From: Bacteroides sp.
GTDB lineage: Bacteria; Bacteroidota; Bacteroidia; Bacteroidales; Bacteroidaceae
Reading direction: 5' to 3'
DNA: 64,000 bases
Assembly (NCBI GenBank): GCA_021202275.1
Contig: JAJQDI010000009.1
Location: 1-64,000, forward strand
Positions 19,269 to 28,381 of this stretch are shown here, piece after piece. The notes below the pieces were generated by a model. The model was not told the DNA's origin. It was given only the letters and a program-made list of their open reading frames with translations, and did no database searches. Made by a program: the position numbers and the translations under genes. Positions within the stretch are counted from its first letter, which is position 1, and each line of letters starts with the position of its first letter.

Positions 19269-21620
19269 ATGAGAAGGACTTTTTTTCTATTTATCTGCTG
19301 GATTGGCTCTGTCTTTACCAGTCTGGCACAACAGACACCCCACATCACAGGGATTGTACAATCCGGACAACAAACCCCTGTGGAGTTTGCCAATGTAGTA
19401 ATGAAATCCGCGAAAGACTCCCTGTTCCTCTCGGGGTGCATAACCGACAGAGAAGGAAAATTCAGTATGCCGCTCGGAGAACATTCGCCTGACCGGATCC
19501 TGATAGAAATATCCTGCTTAGGCTACGATAGTAAGATCCTGACTGTAGATCAACCGCAGTTGGGAATTATTGTAATGAACGAGAGCGCGCAAGTCTTAGA
19601 TGAAGTAGTGATCTCCGCCAGAAGGAGTCCATACACCATGAAAGCCGGCTCTCTTATGGCAAATATCAACAACAGCCCTCTCAAAGACGCGGGAAATGCT
19701 ACGGACGTACTTAAAAGCCTGCCTTTACTGAATGTGAGGAACGACAATATAGAGGTGTTTGGAAAAGGTACTCCACTGATCTATATCAACAACCGCGAAG
19801 TGCGTAGCAACGAAGAACTGGCACAGTTAAACTCTTCACAGATCAAAAACATAGAGGTGATCACCTCGCCGGGTGCCAGATATCCGGCTTCGGTGAGCGC
19901 AGTGATCCGGATCACTACACTCAAAAGAGAAGACGAAGGGTGGTCGGGTGCTGTATACACGAAACTGGAAAAGAAACGGCAGTGGAACGAAAGTGCCCTG
20001 GCTAACCTCAATTACACGACCAACAAGCTGGACCTGTTCGGAAATTTTGCCGTGTGGGACTCCAGAACCCGTAATTGGCAGGACAATGTCACCACCGTTA
20101 CAGACCATCACTTCCATAAGGTGGCCGGACGCACGGAACTGGATCTGAACAACCTGAGATACAGAACCGGTCTGGGGTTGAATTACGACCTGAACCCGGA
20201 CCACAGCCTGGGAGTGAAATATGATTTTTCCTGGATGGGCAAAAGCAATTATGATATTCGCAGCACCTTGTCTTACGAAAAGGATGGAATCTATCAGACA
20301 GATCTGAACAACACCGGAGACTATCGGCCCGACGGGGAGAATGGCTATCTGAACGCATTCTACAGTGGTCGGGCCGGGGAGTTCCGTATCCATCTGAATG
20401 CGGACTACGCGCACGGCAACTCTTCTACAGACGCACTTTTTACGACTGTATATCCGGAAAACATCGTGGAACTCACCGGAAGCTACAGCAACAGCCGATA
20501 CAACCTGGCAGCAGTGAAACTGGATATCAACCGCCAGATAGGAAAAGGACAGTTGGAGTTCGGAGGGGAATATAGCTATACACACAACAAAACCAGCTAT
20601 CAGAACGATAACGAAGAGCTGCAACAGGATTTGCCCCAGCGTCATACCAAAAATACACAAGACCTCCTGGCGCTGTTCATCGCCTATCAATATACTCATA
20701 ACCATTTCAGCGCGTATGCCGGAGTCAGGTATGAGCATCTGGGATTCGATTACTATCTGGATCGGATCAAAAATCAGGAGCAAAGCAAGACCTACGACCA
20801 TGTATTCCCCACAGGTACCCTCTCCTACTCTCTGCTAGACAGGAAGATAAATATGTCTCTGAGTTACCGGAGAACAACCAACAGACCTTCTTACTATCAA
20901 TTGCGCGGAGACATCCAGTACAATTCGCCTTTTTCTTACGAAGGGGGAAATCCGGCATTGAAAAATTCATTTGTCAACGATCTGAATTATACATTGTCCT
21001 ATGGCAACCTCTACCTGCTCTCCTCGTTCAAATTCATCAAAGACAATTCTTTTTTCATCATCAGACAGTTCGAGCCGGATAGTCCGGTGACACTGTCTAC
21101 ATTCATGAGTGTGGAAGATTATAAACAGATCAATCTGTCTGTTGTGTGGGACCCTACCTTTTTCAAGATCTGGAATCCCGGGATCACCCTTGGCTTTCAG
21201 AAACAGTTCCTGAGTACGGAATATCAGGGACAGACTCAAAGATACAATACGCCGTATGTCTATGTGAGTCTGTACAATGTCCTGAGATTGCCGAAACAAT
21301 TCGTATGTGTGGTGCAGGGAGAATATCAGAAGGGACATCATGGAGGTTTTTCCAAAGACCAGGCGAATTCGTATGTAGATGTACGCCTCCAGAAACGATT
21401 GCTCAACAACTCACTCACCCTGGTTCTGGGAGCAGACAATGTATTCAACACATACAGGGAAAAATGGGACATGTTCTATGAAAATGTACATTACTATAAA
21501 TCGGCCAACAACGACAACCGCTCTGTCTACGTCTCTGTCAGATACAACTTCAACAAGATGAAGACCTACAAAGGAAAAGGGGCAGCTGAAAGCGAAAGAA
21601 TACGTCTGGGCTCTTTCTGA
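19269..21620 (+). CDS. Outer-membrane beta-barrel protein (OMP_b-brl_3 / TonB-dependent-receptor-like)
   Basis: 783 residues from the ATG at 19269 (MRRTFFLFICWIGSVFTSLA, a signal peptide); a start at 19209 in the same frame would hide the signal. Residues about 25-110 are a carboxypeptidase-regulatory-like domain (ITGIVQSGQQTPVEFANVVM), about 115-215 a plug-like domain (LDEVVISARR, IEVITSPGARYPA), and the rest an antiparallel barrel ending VRYNFNKMKTYKGKGAAE. It is intact, unlike its relatives at 12001 and 18975. The family acts in the outer membrane. In this locus I infer that it takes the peptide to the surface or binds it; plain nutrient uptake is an alternative. Confidence 0.85.
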   Translation: MRRTFFLFICWIGSVFTSLAQQTPHITGIVQSGQQTPVEFANVVMKSAKDSLFLSGCITDREGKFSMPLGEHSPDRILIEISCLGYDSKILTVDQPQLGIIVMNESAQVLDEVVISARRSPYTMKAGSLMANINNSPLKDAGNATDVLKSLPLLNVRNDNIEVFGKGTPLIYINNREVRSNEELAQLNSSQIKNIEVITSPGARYPASVSAVIRITTLKREDEGWSGAVYTKLEKKRQWNESALANLNYTTNKLDLFGNFAVWDSRTRNWQDNVTTVTDHHFHKVAGRTELDLNNLRYRTGLGLNYDLNPDHSLGVKYDFSWMGKSNYDIRSTLSYEKDGIYQTDLNNTGDYRPDGENGYLNAFYSGRAGEFRIHLNADYAHGNSSTDALFTTVYPENIVELTGSYSNSRYNLAAVKLDINRQIGKGQLEFGGEYSYTHNKTSYQNDNEELQQDLPQRHTKNTQDLLALFIAYQYTHNHFSAYAGVRYEHLGFDYYLDRIKNQEQSKTYDHVFPTGTLSYSLLDRKINMSLSYRRTTNRPSYYQLRGDIQYNSPFSYEGGNPALKNSFVNDLNYTLSYGNLYLLSSFKFIKDNSFFIIRQFEPDSPVTLSTFMSVEDYKQINLSVVWDPTFFKIWNPGITLGFQKQFLSTEYQGQTQRYNTPYVYVSLYNVLRLPKQFVCVVQGEYQKGHHGGFSKDQANSYVDVRLQKRLLNNSLTLVLGADNVFNTYREKWDMFYENVHYYKSANNDNRSVYVSVRYNFNKMKTYKGKGAAESERIRLGSF

Positions 21621-21767
21621 ACCCGATGAGCAAAGTCTTTTCCAAGAGATTGTTAAGATTTTGTTCGCCATACATTGACCTACACTTATAGCCGTACTGA
21701 TTCATATGCATACACTTTATTCTGTGTATCTCATACTTGCTGTATAAGTATATATAAAACCATAAGA

Positions 21768-21842
21768 GGCTGCCTCAAAATGAACTGTGCCCCAATAGTT
21801 TTGTCCAACTTATGGAATATTGTTCAAAATGAGGTAGCCTTT
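21768..21842. repeat. Imperfect inverted repeat, possible IS-end remnant
   Basis: AAGAGGCTGCCTCAAAATGA (from about 21768) is mirrored by TTCAAAATGAGGTAGCCTTT (to about 21842), with a loop containing ACTGTGCCCCAATAGTTTTG. The sequence resembles terminal repeats of Bacteroidetes insertion sequences, but no transposase frame is present. It could equally be the terminator of the barrel gene. Confidence 0.5.
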
Positions 21843-22310
21843 TGTTGTAGGGTAAAATAAGCAAACCGTCTTTACTCCATATACAGGTGTATGTATGTGT
21901 ACAAAGAGAATACACCACCAACCATAGTTACTGTTTTCACTTTGTTATGTAAGAGACTTCATAGAACCTACAGTTTCGTGTAATAAACATTTTAACAAGC
22001 AAAACAACTTTTATTATGAGGTAACGTGCTTCTGTATACTGAATAAGAAATCCAGATGAACAGATGCAAAAAGTGTGCAAAACTAAAAAACAACAATAAA
22101 CCAGAGGGGGGAAACACTAATCCATATCAGTAAAATACTGCATTGCAATCAGAGGTCATTTGAGTAACTAAAACAGAAAAATGTTAATTTATTTATTAAA
22201 AAAAACAAAAATAATAATGCATTTTTTTATATGATTCGAAAACTTTGAGGTATTTATTTACCTTTGAAAGGTAATTACAAAAGTTATTCATTCATTTCAT
22301 TCAAAAAGTT
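21843..22310 (+). promoter_or_regulatory. Non-coding leader region of cassette C with -7 box
   Basis: No supported gene. TACCTTTG at 22259-22266 fits the Bacteroidetes -7 consensus (TAnnTTTG) about 45 nt before the precursor ATG; no clear TTTG lies at the ideal distance upstream. Bases about 22073-22160 are an imperfect copy of about 22795-22885, just before the maturase, so part of the region looks duplicated. Confidence 0.5.
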
Positions 22311-22592
22311 ATGAGCAACGACATTTTGAAAAACAGCGACAAAGACAACCAGATCGAAGTAATCCGGACAGGGACACAACAGGAGAAGGATATATTAGAA
22401 CAAATCCAGGGTGGAGCAAGACCGGATCCAGAATGTGAGCCTTTCAACTGTGAAGGTTATAGTTGCAGTACTTACCACGACTGTTCAAATTTCAATTGTT
22501 ATAAATTTAATGATGGAGGTGATGATAGCAGCGATGATGATGATGGAGATCAAGATACAGGTGACGAATGTGGACATAAGGGGATCCGCTAA
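22311..22592 (+). CDS. GG-leader Cys/Asp-rich precursor, cassette C
   Basis: 93 residues. The leader (1-35) ends KDILEQIQGG. The 58-residue core starts ARPDPECEPFNCEGYSCSTY, has five Cys between about residues 42 and 63, then a highly acidic run (GGDDSSDDDDGDQDTGDECG) and HKGIR. Double-glycine leader plus a following radical SAM/SPASM gene supports a modified peptide. The long Asp run is unlike the cassette A and B cores and could bind a cation or act as a solubility tag; this is inference. It is exported, by analogy, through the C39 exporter at 6180. Confidence 0.8.
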   Translation: MSNDILKNSDKDNQIEVIRTGTQQEKDILEQIQGGARPDPECEPFNCEGYSCSTYHDCSNFNCYKFNDGGDDSSDDDDGDQDTGDECGHKGIR

Positions 22593-22928
22593 TGCTATTC
22601 CAGCTATCTGTACGGAGTGTTCCAATAAATAGTATACCTGATAATGATAAGTTCAGTATAGATAGTTGATAAGATCCGCAAAATATCAAATACCAAACCG
22701 ACATTTAAGCATTGAATTCTGCTTTATAAAGTACGATAAAAGAGAAAGTCATTTTTTATATAATATACTGGATAAAAAGTCCATGTACATAACTGCAAAA
22801 GTATTTGTAAAACTAAAAAACACCAATCAGGTAGGAATGAAAACTACTCTGCATATCATTAAAATACTGTCTTCTAATCTGTATATCAGATCCGGTGAAA
22901 TACTTATTTATACTCAAACACCTGTTTT
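22593..22928 (+). other. Leader of the cassette C maturase, no supported gene
   Basis: A/T-rich spacer. A 91-codon frame (22666-22941) exists but has poor coding character, overlaps the maturase start and has no counterpart in the other cassettes. Bases about 22795-22885 (AAAACTAAAAAACACCAATC, then CTGCATATCATTAAAATACT) repeat about 22073-22160 imperfectly. Confidence 0.4.
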
Positions 22929-24299
22929 ATGGAAGACTTGATCTTATCCAGGTATACCCGGTTATTCAGCACCCAGGAAGATAACCAGACAATCTATCTG
23001 GTGTATAACTCCCGCACAAACACCTTTATAAAACTCAGTAAGTATATATACGACACACTTGATACCTGTAAGAACGAGTCATTTTCTGCACTTTCCCCGG
23101 AACAGATCCAGACATTAAGAGAGGCCAAAGTATTGGTCGCGCCCGGCGAAGACGAAGCATATGTCAACCAGTGTGAAATGAAAACCCACCTGGATACGTT
23201 CACCCCGACACATCTTTCCCTGTCATTGGCTCCTACCTCTGCCTGCAATTTCCGTTGTCCGTATTGTTACGAGAGATCCAGGCCCAATACAACCATGGAC
23301 GATGCCACCATAGACCATCTGATCCGGTTTATAAACAACCATCAGCGTGTTCAAACCCTTTACATCAACTGGTACGGAGGGGAACCGCTTCTGGCATTTA
23401 AGACCCTGCAAAAGATCGTCAGCAGGATAGAAACGGAATGTACTGCCCGCCTGGTTTCCCAGCGGATGGTAACCAACGGCTACCATTTCACGGAAGAAGT
23501 CATCGATTTTTTCAGAAAGTATACTTTTACCGGTGTACAGATCACACTGGATGGACCCGAAGAGGAACATAACAAAACCCGCATCCTATACAACGGAGAA
23601 GGCACTTACCAGCGAATTCTCACAAACATCCGGAAAATCTTATCGGAGCTACCCAAGACGTATGTAAGTATCAGGGTAAACATAGGGAAAAATAACCAGT
23701 ATGTCTACCCCCTGTTGTATCGGGAACTGAAAGCCAGCCTATCCGGTAATTTCAACATATATCCCGGGTTTATCCGCATAGACGACGAACAGGAGACAAG
23801 GCTTATCTGCGACTCTATGGAAGCCAAAGACAGAATCTCTTTTTACAATAACCTGGATAAAGAAGGCACCCTGCAAGTAGACTACTTTCCCAGACTCAAC
23901 AAAAGAAGAACCTGCGTAGCTACTTCCGTGGGTGGATATGTGATCGGTCCGTCGGGAGAATTGTATAAATGCTGGAATGATATGGGCCGCCCGGACCGGA
24001 TAGTAGGCAACATCCGGCACAAAAGGCTCAGCAACCCTACCCTTTTCAATCAGTATATGATCGATGGGAGATGGACTTCCGACGCGCGATGCTGTACCTG
24101 TTTCTTCCTGCCTATCTGCGACTGCGGTTGTGCCTGGCAACGCCTGCGCAACAAATACCACCAAGGCAACTATGATGTCTGCACCATCTACAAAGAGAAA
24201 GGTATAGAATATTTTTTGCAGATGTACTATAAAAAAACGGAGAAAAAAGTCGCACACACACGAACACATACACTGACTCTCTTCAATGATCGTATGTAA
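22929..24299 (+). CDS. Radical SAM/SPASM peptide maturase, cassette C
   Basis: 456 residues. The N-terminal 95 residues (YTRLFSTQEDNQTIYLVYNS) look like the substrate-binding region of peptide maturases. The SAM cluster motif is CNFRCPYC near residue 103, with YINWYGGEPLL following. The SPASM domain (about 325-440) has RRTCVAT, ELYKCWNDMG, CCTCFFLPICDCGC and YDVCTIY, enough Cys for two auxiliary clusters. It belongs to a different subgroup from the cassette A and B enzymes (CNFRCPYCYE against CLTxCxYCYAD). The family builds thioether or C-C links on precursor cores; the 22311 peptide is the neighbouring substrate. It is intact and probably functional. Confidence 0.92.
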   Translation: MEDLILSRYTRLFSTQEDNQTIYLVYNSRTNTFIKLSKYIYDTLDTCKNESFSALSPEQIQTLREAKVLVAPGEDEAYVNQCEMKTHLDTFTPTHLSLSLAPTSACNFRCPYCYERSRPNTTMDDATIDHLIRFINNHQRVQTLYINWYGGEPLLAFKTLQKIVSRIETECTARLVSQRMVTNGYHFTEEVIDFFRKYTFTGVQITLDGPEEEHNKTRILYNGEGTYQRILTNIRKILSELPKTYVSIRVNIGKNNQYVYPLLYRELKASLSGNFNIYPGFIRIDDEQETRLICDSMEAKDRISFYNNLDKEGTLQVDYFPRLNKRRTCVATSVGGYVIGPSGELYKCWNDMGRPDRIVGNIRHKRLSNPTLFNQYMIDGRWTSDARCCTCFFLPICDCGCAWQRLRNKYHQGNYDVCTIYKEKGIEYFLQMYYKKTEKKVAHTRTHTLTLFNDRM

Positions 24300-24302
24300 C
24301 AG

Positions 24303-24388
24303 CTGTATGAAAATGTAATTTAAATCATACTTCGTCAATCGTCTAATCGTAAATCAGTAGTTCTCTTTATTTTTCCGGAAAATCCAGA
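24303..24388. repeat. Intergenic repeat carrying a relic of a gene end
   Basis: About 75 nt are nearly identical to 39604-39680 (CTGTATGAAAATGTAATTTA, then CTTCGTCAATCGTCTAATCG). In the second copy the right end is the last codons of the winged-helix gene at 39660 (minus strand, YLDFLEK stop). Here the same codons read YLDFPEK stop without the rest of the gene, so the element seems to have been copied with a piece of coding sequence. Confidence 0.7.
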
Positions 24389-24438
24389 TAGGCTGTATCC
24401 GGACAACCTGAACCCATGGGTCAGCGAGAAAAGAAAGG

Positions 24439-24517
24439 TTTGTACCTGAAGTCCTGCATCAAAAACCGGCAAAACCAGCACAGCTGTCGGTCTCTGATGC
24501 AGGACTTCAGGTACAAA
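24439..24517. repeat. Perfect 23-bp inverted repeat with 33-nt loop
   Basis: TTTGTACCTGAAGTCCTGCA... at 24439-24461 is exactly complementary to 24495-24517. It lies between two convergent genes and has no T run at its foot, so it is not an ordinary terminator. Possible roles are a long hairpin RNA, a MITE remnant or a protein-binding palindrome. Confidence 0.85.
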
Positions 24518-24560
24518 CTTATACAGTCAGCGTATGACCTTGGAAAGAGAAGGGAAAAAC

Positions 24561-25154
24561 TCAGAACAGGTACCCGAGTCCCACCTGCCAGGTCCTGGTC
24601 TTGTAGGAGTAGTTGCTGTACTCAGCCGTCTTACTGAACGGAAGTACATAGTTGAAACTAAACAGTACATGGTCGAGTACCTTCACACCGGCACCGATAT
24701 TCAGTCCCAGTTGAGGAGAATTCTTTTCGAAGACATGCATATAGGTCTTTTTCTTGCTGTCGCTTGCGAAATCAAAATATAGATTCGGTCCGCTAAACAC
24801 AAACAGATCCACATATTCGTTCACATCGAAGTTGTATTTCAGATTGATCGGGATCTCTATTCCGGTCTGTTTCAATGTTTTGATCTTGGTACTCCACTCT
24901 CCTCCTCTGACATTGCGCTGGGAGAACAATACCGAAGCATCTACGCCCAGGCCACCCAACGGAAGCAAAATATCCACTGTAGGACCGATATAATATCCTA
25001 CCTTTTTTCCGGTTTTATAAGCCTGTGCGTCGTCATCGCTGAAGCTGGGATTAGAGAGATTCCAACCTGCTTTGGCTCCCCACTGAACGCGTTGAGCCTG
25101 TACAGTAGCAGTCAGACAAGTAACTACGAACAACATTCCAATGATCTTCTTCAT
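24561..25154 (-). CDS. Small outer-membrane beta-barrel (PorT/OMP_b-brl type)
   Basis: 197 residues with signal peptide MKKIIGMLFVVTCLTATVQA. The mature part is a run of amphipathic strands (VQWGAKAGWNLSNPSF, YYIGPTVDILLPLGGLGVDA, LFSFNYVLPF) ending in an aromatic C-terminus (WQVGLGYLF), the usual signature of 8-stranded Bacteroidetes porin-like proteins (outer-membrane beta-barrel domain PF13568/PF13505 type). Role unknown. It has its own promoter (25269-25300) and is transcribed toward the cassette C maturase. Confidence 0.8.
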   Translation of the reverse strand: MKKIIGMLFVVTCLTATVQAQRVQWGAKAGWNLSNPSFSDDDAQAYKTGKKVGYYIGPTVDILLPLGGLGVDASVLFSQRNVRGGEWSTKIKTLKQTGIEIPINLKYNFDVNEYVDLFVFSGPNLYFDFASDSKKKTYMHVFEKNSPQLGLNIGAGVKVLDHVLFSFNYVLPFSKTAEYSNYSYKTRTWQVGLGYLF

Positions 25155-25268
25155 CTGTGTTTCATTTTAAATAGTAATCAAACTTATTTTTCTTTCTGAA
25201 AGTAACCATATACAAGAGAAGGCGAAGGGCACTCCTGCGGTTTGTTGGATACAAAACCATGGCAGAGA

Positions 25269-25300
25269 CAAAGATAAAGTCGGATAAATAATAAGACAAA
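25269..25300 (-). promoter_or_regulatory. Bacteroidetes-type promoter for the small OMP
   Basis: On the minus strand TTTG (25300-25297), a 20-nt spacer, then TATCTTTG (25276-25269): the sigma-ABfr consensus with ideal spacing. Transcription would start about 110 nt before the ATG at 25154. Confidence 0.8.
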
Positions 25301-25519
25301 TTTTATCTACGAACACCCCGATTTGTTCTATGAAAACGGAATTTCAGATAATTTTCCGGAAAAACAGCAACCACAAACCTGTCAAAAAGAGAGATCCGAT
25401 GCCAACTCGGTCTGGTATGTGTTAAAGTCCCGTGAATCTTTCCGGAATAGGATCGGAATATCTACTTTTATCCTTTTGACTTACTATGCACAGATTCATT
25501 CACACAAAACATTTTATGT

Positions 25520-27304
25520 ATGAAAAGATTCAAGTTCAACGCCCTGTTGTGGCTGCCTTTATCCGGATTGCTGATCGCTTGTACAGATAACCCTGAGCCC
25601 GACCCCTGCCCGGACCCAATCCCCAATCCTGGCACAGAAGAGAAATTCGCGGATCTGATCTCCGGTATGGAAGAGATGAAAGACCTGAATACCTTCACCC
25701 GTTTTTTCAAGGGTATGAACACAGACACCTGGAAGGACGACGAAGAACTCACGGTATTCGCCTTTACCAACCAGGCCATTACCCGCGACGTAGGACCTGC
25801 TTCTGTTCCTCAGGAGTTGATGGAACGCCACATCGTGAAAGGGAAATACACGCGCGAACAACTCAGAAAAGAGACCAGTATCCTCTCCGTCAACGAGTCT
25901 GTACTTAGCATTCAGGTAGATGATCAGGGAAAAGTATATATAAACGGTGTGGAACTGGAAGAAGAAAATATCCTTCCGGAATACGCCATTTACACCGTTG
26001 GCCGGATAGTCCCGGAAATAGAAGACATCACCCGGGGATATGTATTCAAGGTATATGAATACCATGTTTCGGAAGATGGTACCGTAGTCCGAGCCCTTGC
26101 CACAGAAGCGGAGATCTCTTTCTGCGATGAAGAACTGAACCAACTCCTGGACATCTACACAGATCCGAACGGGATCGCCTCTCTCACCGATCTGGAGAAC
26201 AACTATGCCGGATTCATTGCATACAGTCTGCCAAGCGGATACACCAATCTCTACAACGGCTGGTTAGTAACAGGAGTCTTTACCTCCCGGGAAGAGATAG
26301 ATAACTATCCCGCCTATGCCAGCGTAGATAAATACATAGGTGGTCCGAAACTGGCTGATAGGAACGGAGACGGGATCATTTCCGACAGCGATAAAGTAGA
26401 GTATGCCTCTTTAGACAAAGAGACACACTACATAGAAGTGCATCTGGTACAGAGATATCTTTCTACCGCAGAACCAGACTATCCCGATCCGGAAGAAATG
26501 ATACAGGCATGCAAAGACAAATTCGAAAGTTTTCATGATCTCTATCTGGAATACAGCAGTCAATTGGCTACATTGGAACAACGTAAACAAATCAACTCCG
26601 CTGATCACAGGATCTCTTATTTCTTCTCCGACGCATATCATCTGATCCATGTGACCAATAACATACTGAATCATGCAGAACAAAGACCTGAGATCTGGCA
26701 AGCATTCACAGCAGAGTTATGGCTTTGCCGGGCATTCCGTGCGCAAGCCCACCTGTATCTGACCCAATTCTATGGAGACATTCCTCTGCTGTCACGCATC
26801 TTATCTATAGATGAAAGTTTCCTCATAACACGTACGCCGATGGCAGAAGTACACGACTTCGTACGCGCTGAACTCACCGAAGTCAGCCAACACATCAAAC
26901 AGGCAGATCTGAAATATATGGAGGAAGATCGTATTGTCTTTGAACTATGGATGGAGAATTACAGGGAAGCCGCGGAACAGTGTACCTATCTCATCCATCG
27001 TAATGCGGAGATGTCCGACGCGATCTATCTATACAACGCCGAAGCGCAACTGGCTTCAGGAAATCCGGTACAAGCCCTCACGTCCGTCAATCTGTTCCAT
27101 GAGAAAAACGGCAGGGAACCTCTCACCAGCGTAAGCCTGGCAGAGATCCAGCCTCTGTATGAAACCTATGGTTTAAGCAATCCCATTGCCAACAACCTGC
27201 GTTGGGGAGTTATGAAAACATGGGAATTGACATACAGATTACTTCCTATCCCGATCCATGAAATAAATATGAATCCGAATCTGATACAAAATCCGGGATG
27301 GTGA
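25520..27304 (+). CDS. Lipoprotein fusing a fasciclin (FAS1) domain to a SusD/RagB-like domain
   Basis: 594 residues. Residues 1-21 are a lipoprotein signal (SGLLIAC). Residues about 40-170 match FAS1: ELTVFAFTNQAI, ERHIVKGKYTREQL and VYINGVELEEENILPEYAIY, ending in VGRIV. From about 200 the protein looks SusD-like: a Ca-site-like loop (LADRNGDGIISDSD), the helical TPR core with LWLCRAFRAQAHLYLTQFYG (SusD proteins have RALRAFxYFxLxxxFGDVPL here) and the characteristic end LLPIPIHEINMNPNLIQNPG. SusD lipoproteins normally pair with a SusC transporter; none is adjacent. It is probably surface-exposed. Confidence 0.8.
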   Translation: MKRFKFNALLWLPLSGLLIACTDNPEPDPCPDPIPNPGTEEKFADLISGMEEMKDLNTFTRFFKGMNTDTWKDDEELTVFAFTNQAITRDVGPASVPQELMERHIVKGKYTREQLRKETSILSVNESVLSIQVDDQGKVYINGVELEEENILPEYAIYTVGRIVPEIEDITRGYVFKVYEYHVSEDGTVVRALATEAEISFCDEELNQLLDIYTDPNGIASLTDLENNYAGFIAYSLPSGYTNLYNGWLVTGVFTSREEIDNYPAYASVDKYIGGPKLADRNGDGIISDSDKVEYASLDKETHYIEVHLVQRYLSTAEPDYPDPEEMIQACKDKFESFHDLYLEYSSQLATLEQRKQINSADHRISYFFSDAYHLIHVTNNILNHAEQRPEIWQAFTAELWLCRAFRAQAHLYLTQFYGDIPLLSRILSIDESFLITRTPMAEVHDFVRAELTEVSQHIKQADLKYMEEDRIVFELWMENYREAAEQCTYLIHRNAEMSDAIYLYNAEAQLASGNPVQALTSVNLFHEKNGREPLTSVSLAEIQPLYETYGLSNPIANNLRWGVMKTWELTYRLLPIPIHEINMNPNLIQNPGW

Positions 27305-27311
27305 AAGGATG

Positions 27312-27385
27312 TACGATTTGACGAGCCGTTGGTCGACGAAGTCAACCAACGGTCAGCGAAGGGGTTTACGATGTACGATTGGAAA
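27312..27385. repeat. Dispersed hairpin repeat (CCGTTGGT...ACCAACGG family)
   Basis: CCGTTGGT and ACCAACGG form an 8-bp stem around CGACGAAGTCA, followed by GGTCAGCGAAG and TTTACGATGTACGATT. Related sequences occur at 33300-33600, 40785-40835, 60240-60365 and 63565-63725, always between genes. Confidence 0.7.
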
Positions 27386-27446
27386 AATAAATTATATCCA
27401 TACGATTCATTTGTACCTCTCTCCTTGTCTCTTCTCTCTTCATTCT

Positions 27447-28250
27447 TCAGGGAAATCGCATCAGATCGCTCTTCTCAAACGTCCATTCCGGTGTATAGAC
27501 GCTGCCTGTAGCTGTAGATTCCAGTTCGTACCATGGAGAGAGGGTACGATTCGCGGGATTTGTCAGGACATGGATATGTTGCGCGGGCATATAGCTCTGA
27601 GCCAGCAGATAGACCTTCTTTCCCGTCTGAGGATGAATGGCGACATCCACTACGATCACGGCATGACCGGGAAAGCCTCCTTGTATGAAAACATCACCGG
27701 CTTTCAACTCCTGATAGTCTACCTTAACCAGTTCTTTCGCCAGAGAAGCCGTACCCGCATAGATAAAAACAAGGTCGAGATAGGCGCGAAAAGTCGGATA
27801 CGTGTAATCCTCTGCCCTGGCAGCATACCAGGATACCTGGTTCCCATCTACCCGGATGCGATTGCCTGCTGCCCACTTTGTATAATCGGCCCGGAACCCG
27901 TTGGTAAAGTTGAAGTGGATCTCTTTATACTTCTTCTGTTGGTAAAGATACTCGGCGCGTAGGCGTATGACGGCATCGGCGCATTGCTGAAGATCACGAT
28001 TGCCAATATCGATATCTACCACAGCATAGGCGGCCGCCTGATTGGCTTTCACGTTGCCGTCAAACAAAAGTACTTTACTGCCTTCCGGCAACAAAGGTAA
28101 TTCGCGGAGGTAGCGTCCGAAAGACGCGTCCGGTAACTCTTCCCGCACATATCCCGCTGGCGGCGCGACGCGTTCGCCAATCGTTTGTCTCTGCGCATAC
28201 ACACAGACAGTTAGCAACATCAACAGACTAAACAAGAGGATCTTTTTCAT
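27447..28250 (-). CDS. DUF4846 family secreted protein
   Basis: 267 residues with signal peptide MKKILLFSLLMLLTVCVYA. The sequence contains the DUF4846 hallmarks: AYAVVDIDIGNRDLQQCADA, RAEYLYQQKKYKEIHFNFTN near residue 105 and GDVFIQGGFPGHAVIVVDVA near 190, followed by QSYMPAQHIHVLTNP. The invariant H in GFPGHAVIVVD and the acidic DV could form an active site of an amidase/NlpC-like fold, but no activity is established for the family. It acts outside the cytoplasm. A TATATTTG-like -7 box lies at 28281-28274 on the minus strand. Confidence 0.85.
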   Translation of the reverse strand: MKKILLFSLLMLLTVCVYAQRQTIGERVAPPAGYVREELPDASFGRYLRELPLLPEGSKVLLFDGNVKANQAAAYAVVDIDIGNRDLQQCADAVIRLRAEYLYQQKKYKEIHFNFTNGFRADYTKWAAGNRIRVDGNQVSWYAARAEDYTYPTFRAYLDLVFIYAGTASLAKELVKVDYQELKAGDVFIQGGFPGHAVIVVDVAIHPQTGKKVYLLAQSYMPAQHIHVLTNPANRTLSPWYELESTATGSVYTPEWTFEKSDLMRFP

Positions 28251-28381
28251 GCCACATCAGATAATGTACCATGCAAATATAAAAATTTCTACAGATGTAT
28301 TTCCTGCACAGACTCCTTTTTGTCAGAAATGAATCCTTTCCGACAGAAGAAAGAGAAAAAAGAATATTTTATAAGGAACAA

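Noticed and set aside
22666-22941. 91-codon frame between precursor C and its maturase
   Set aside because: Poor coding character, overlaps the maturase start, and partly consists of an imperfect repeat of 22073-22160.
24416-24782. Plus-strand frames across the 23-bp inverted repeat
   Set aside because: They run through the hairpin and antisense to the small OMP gene.
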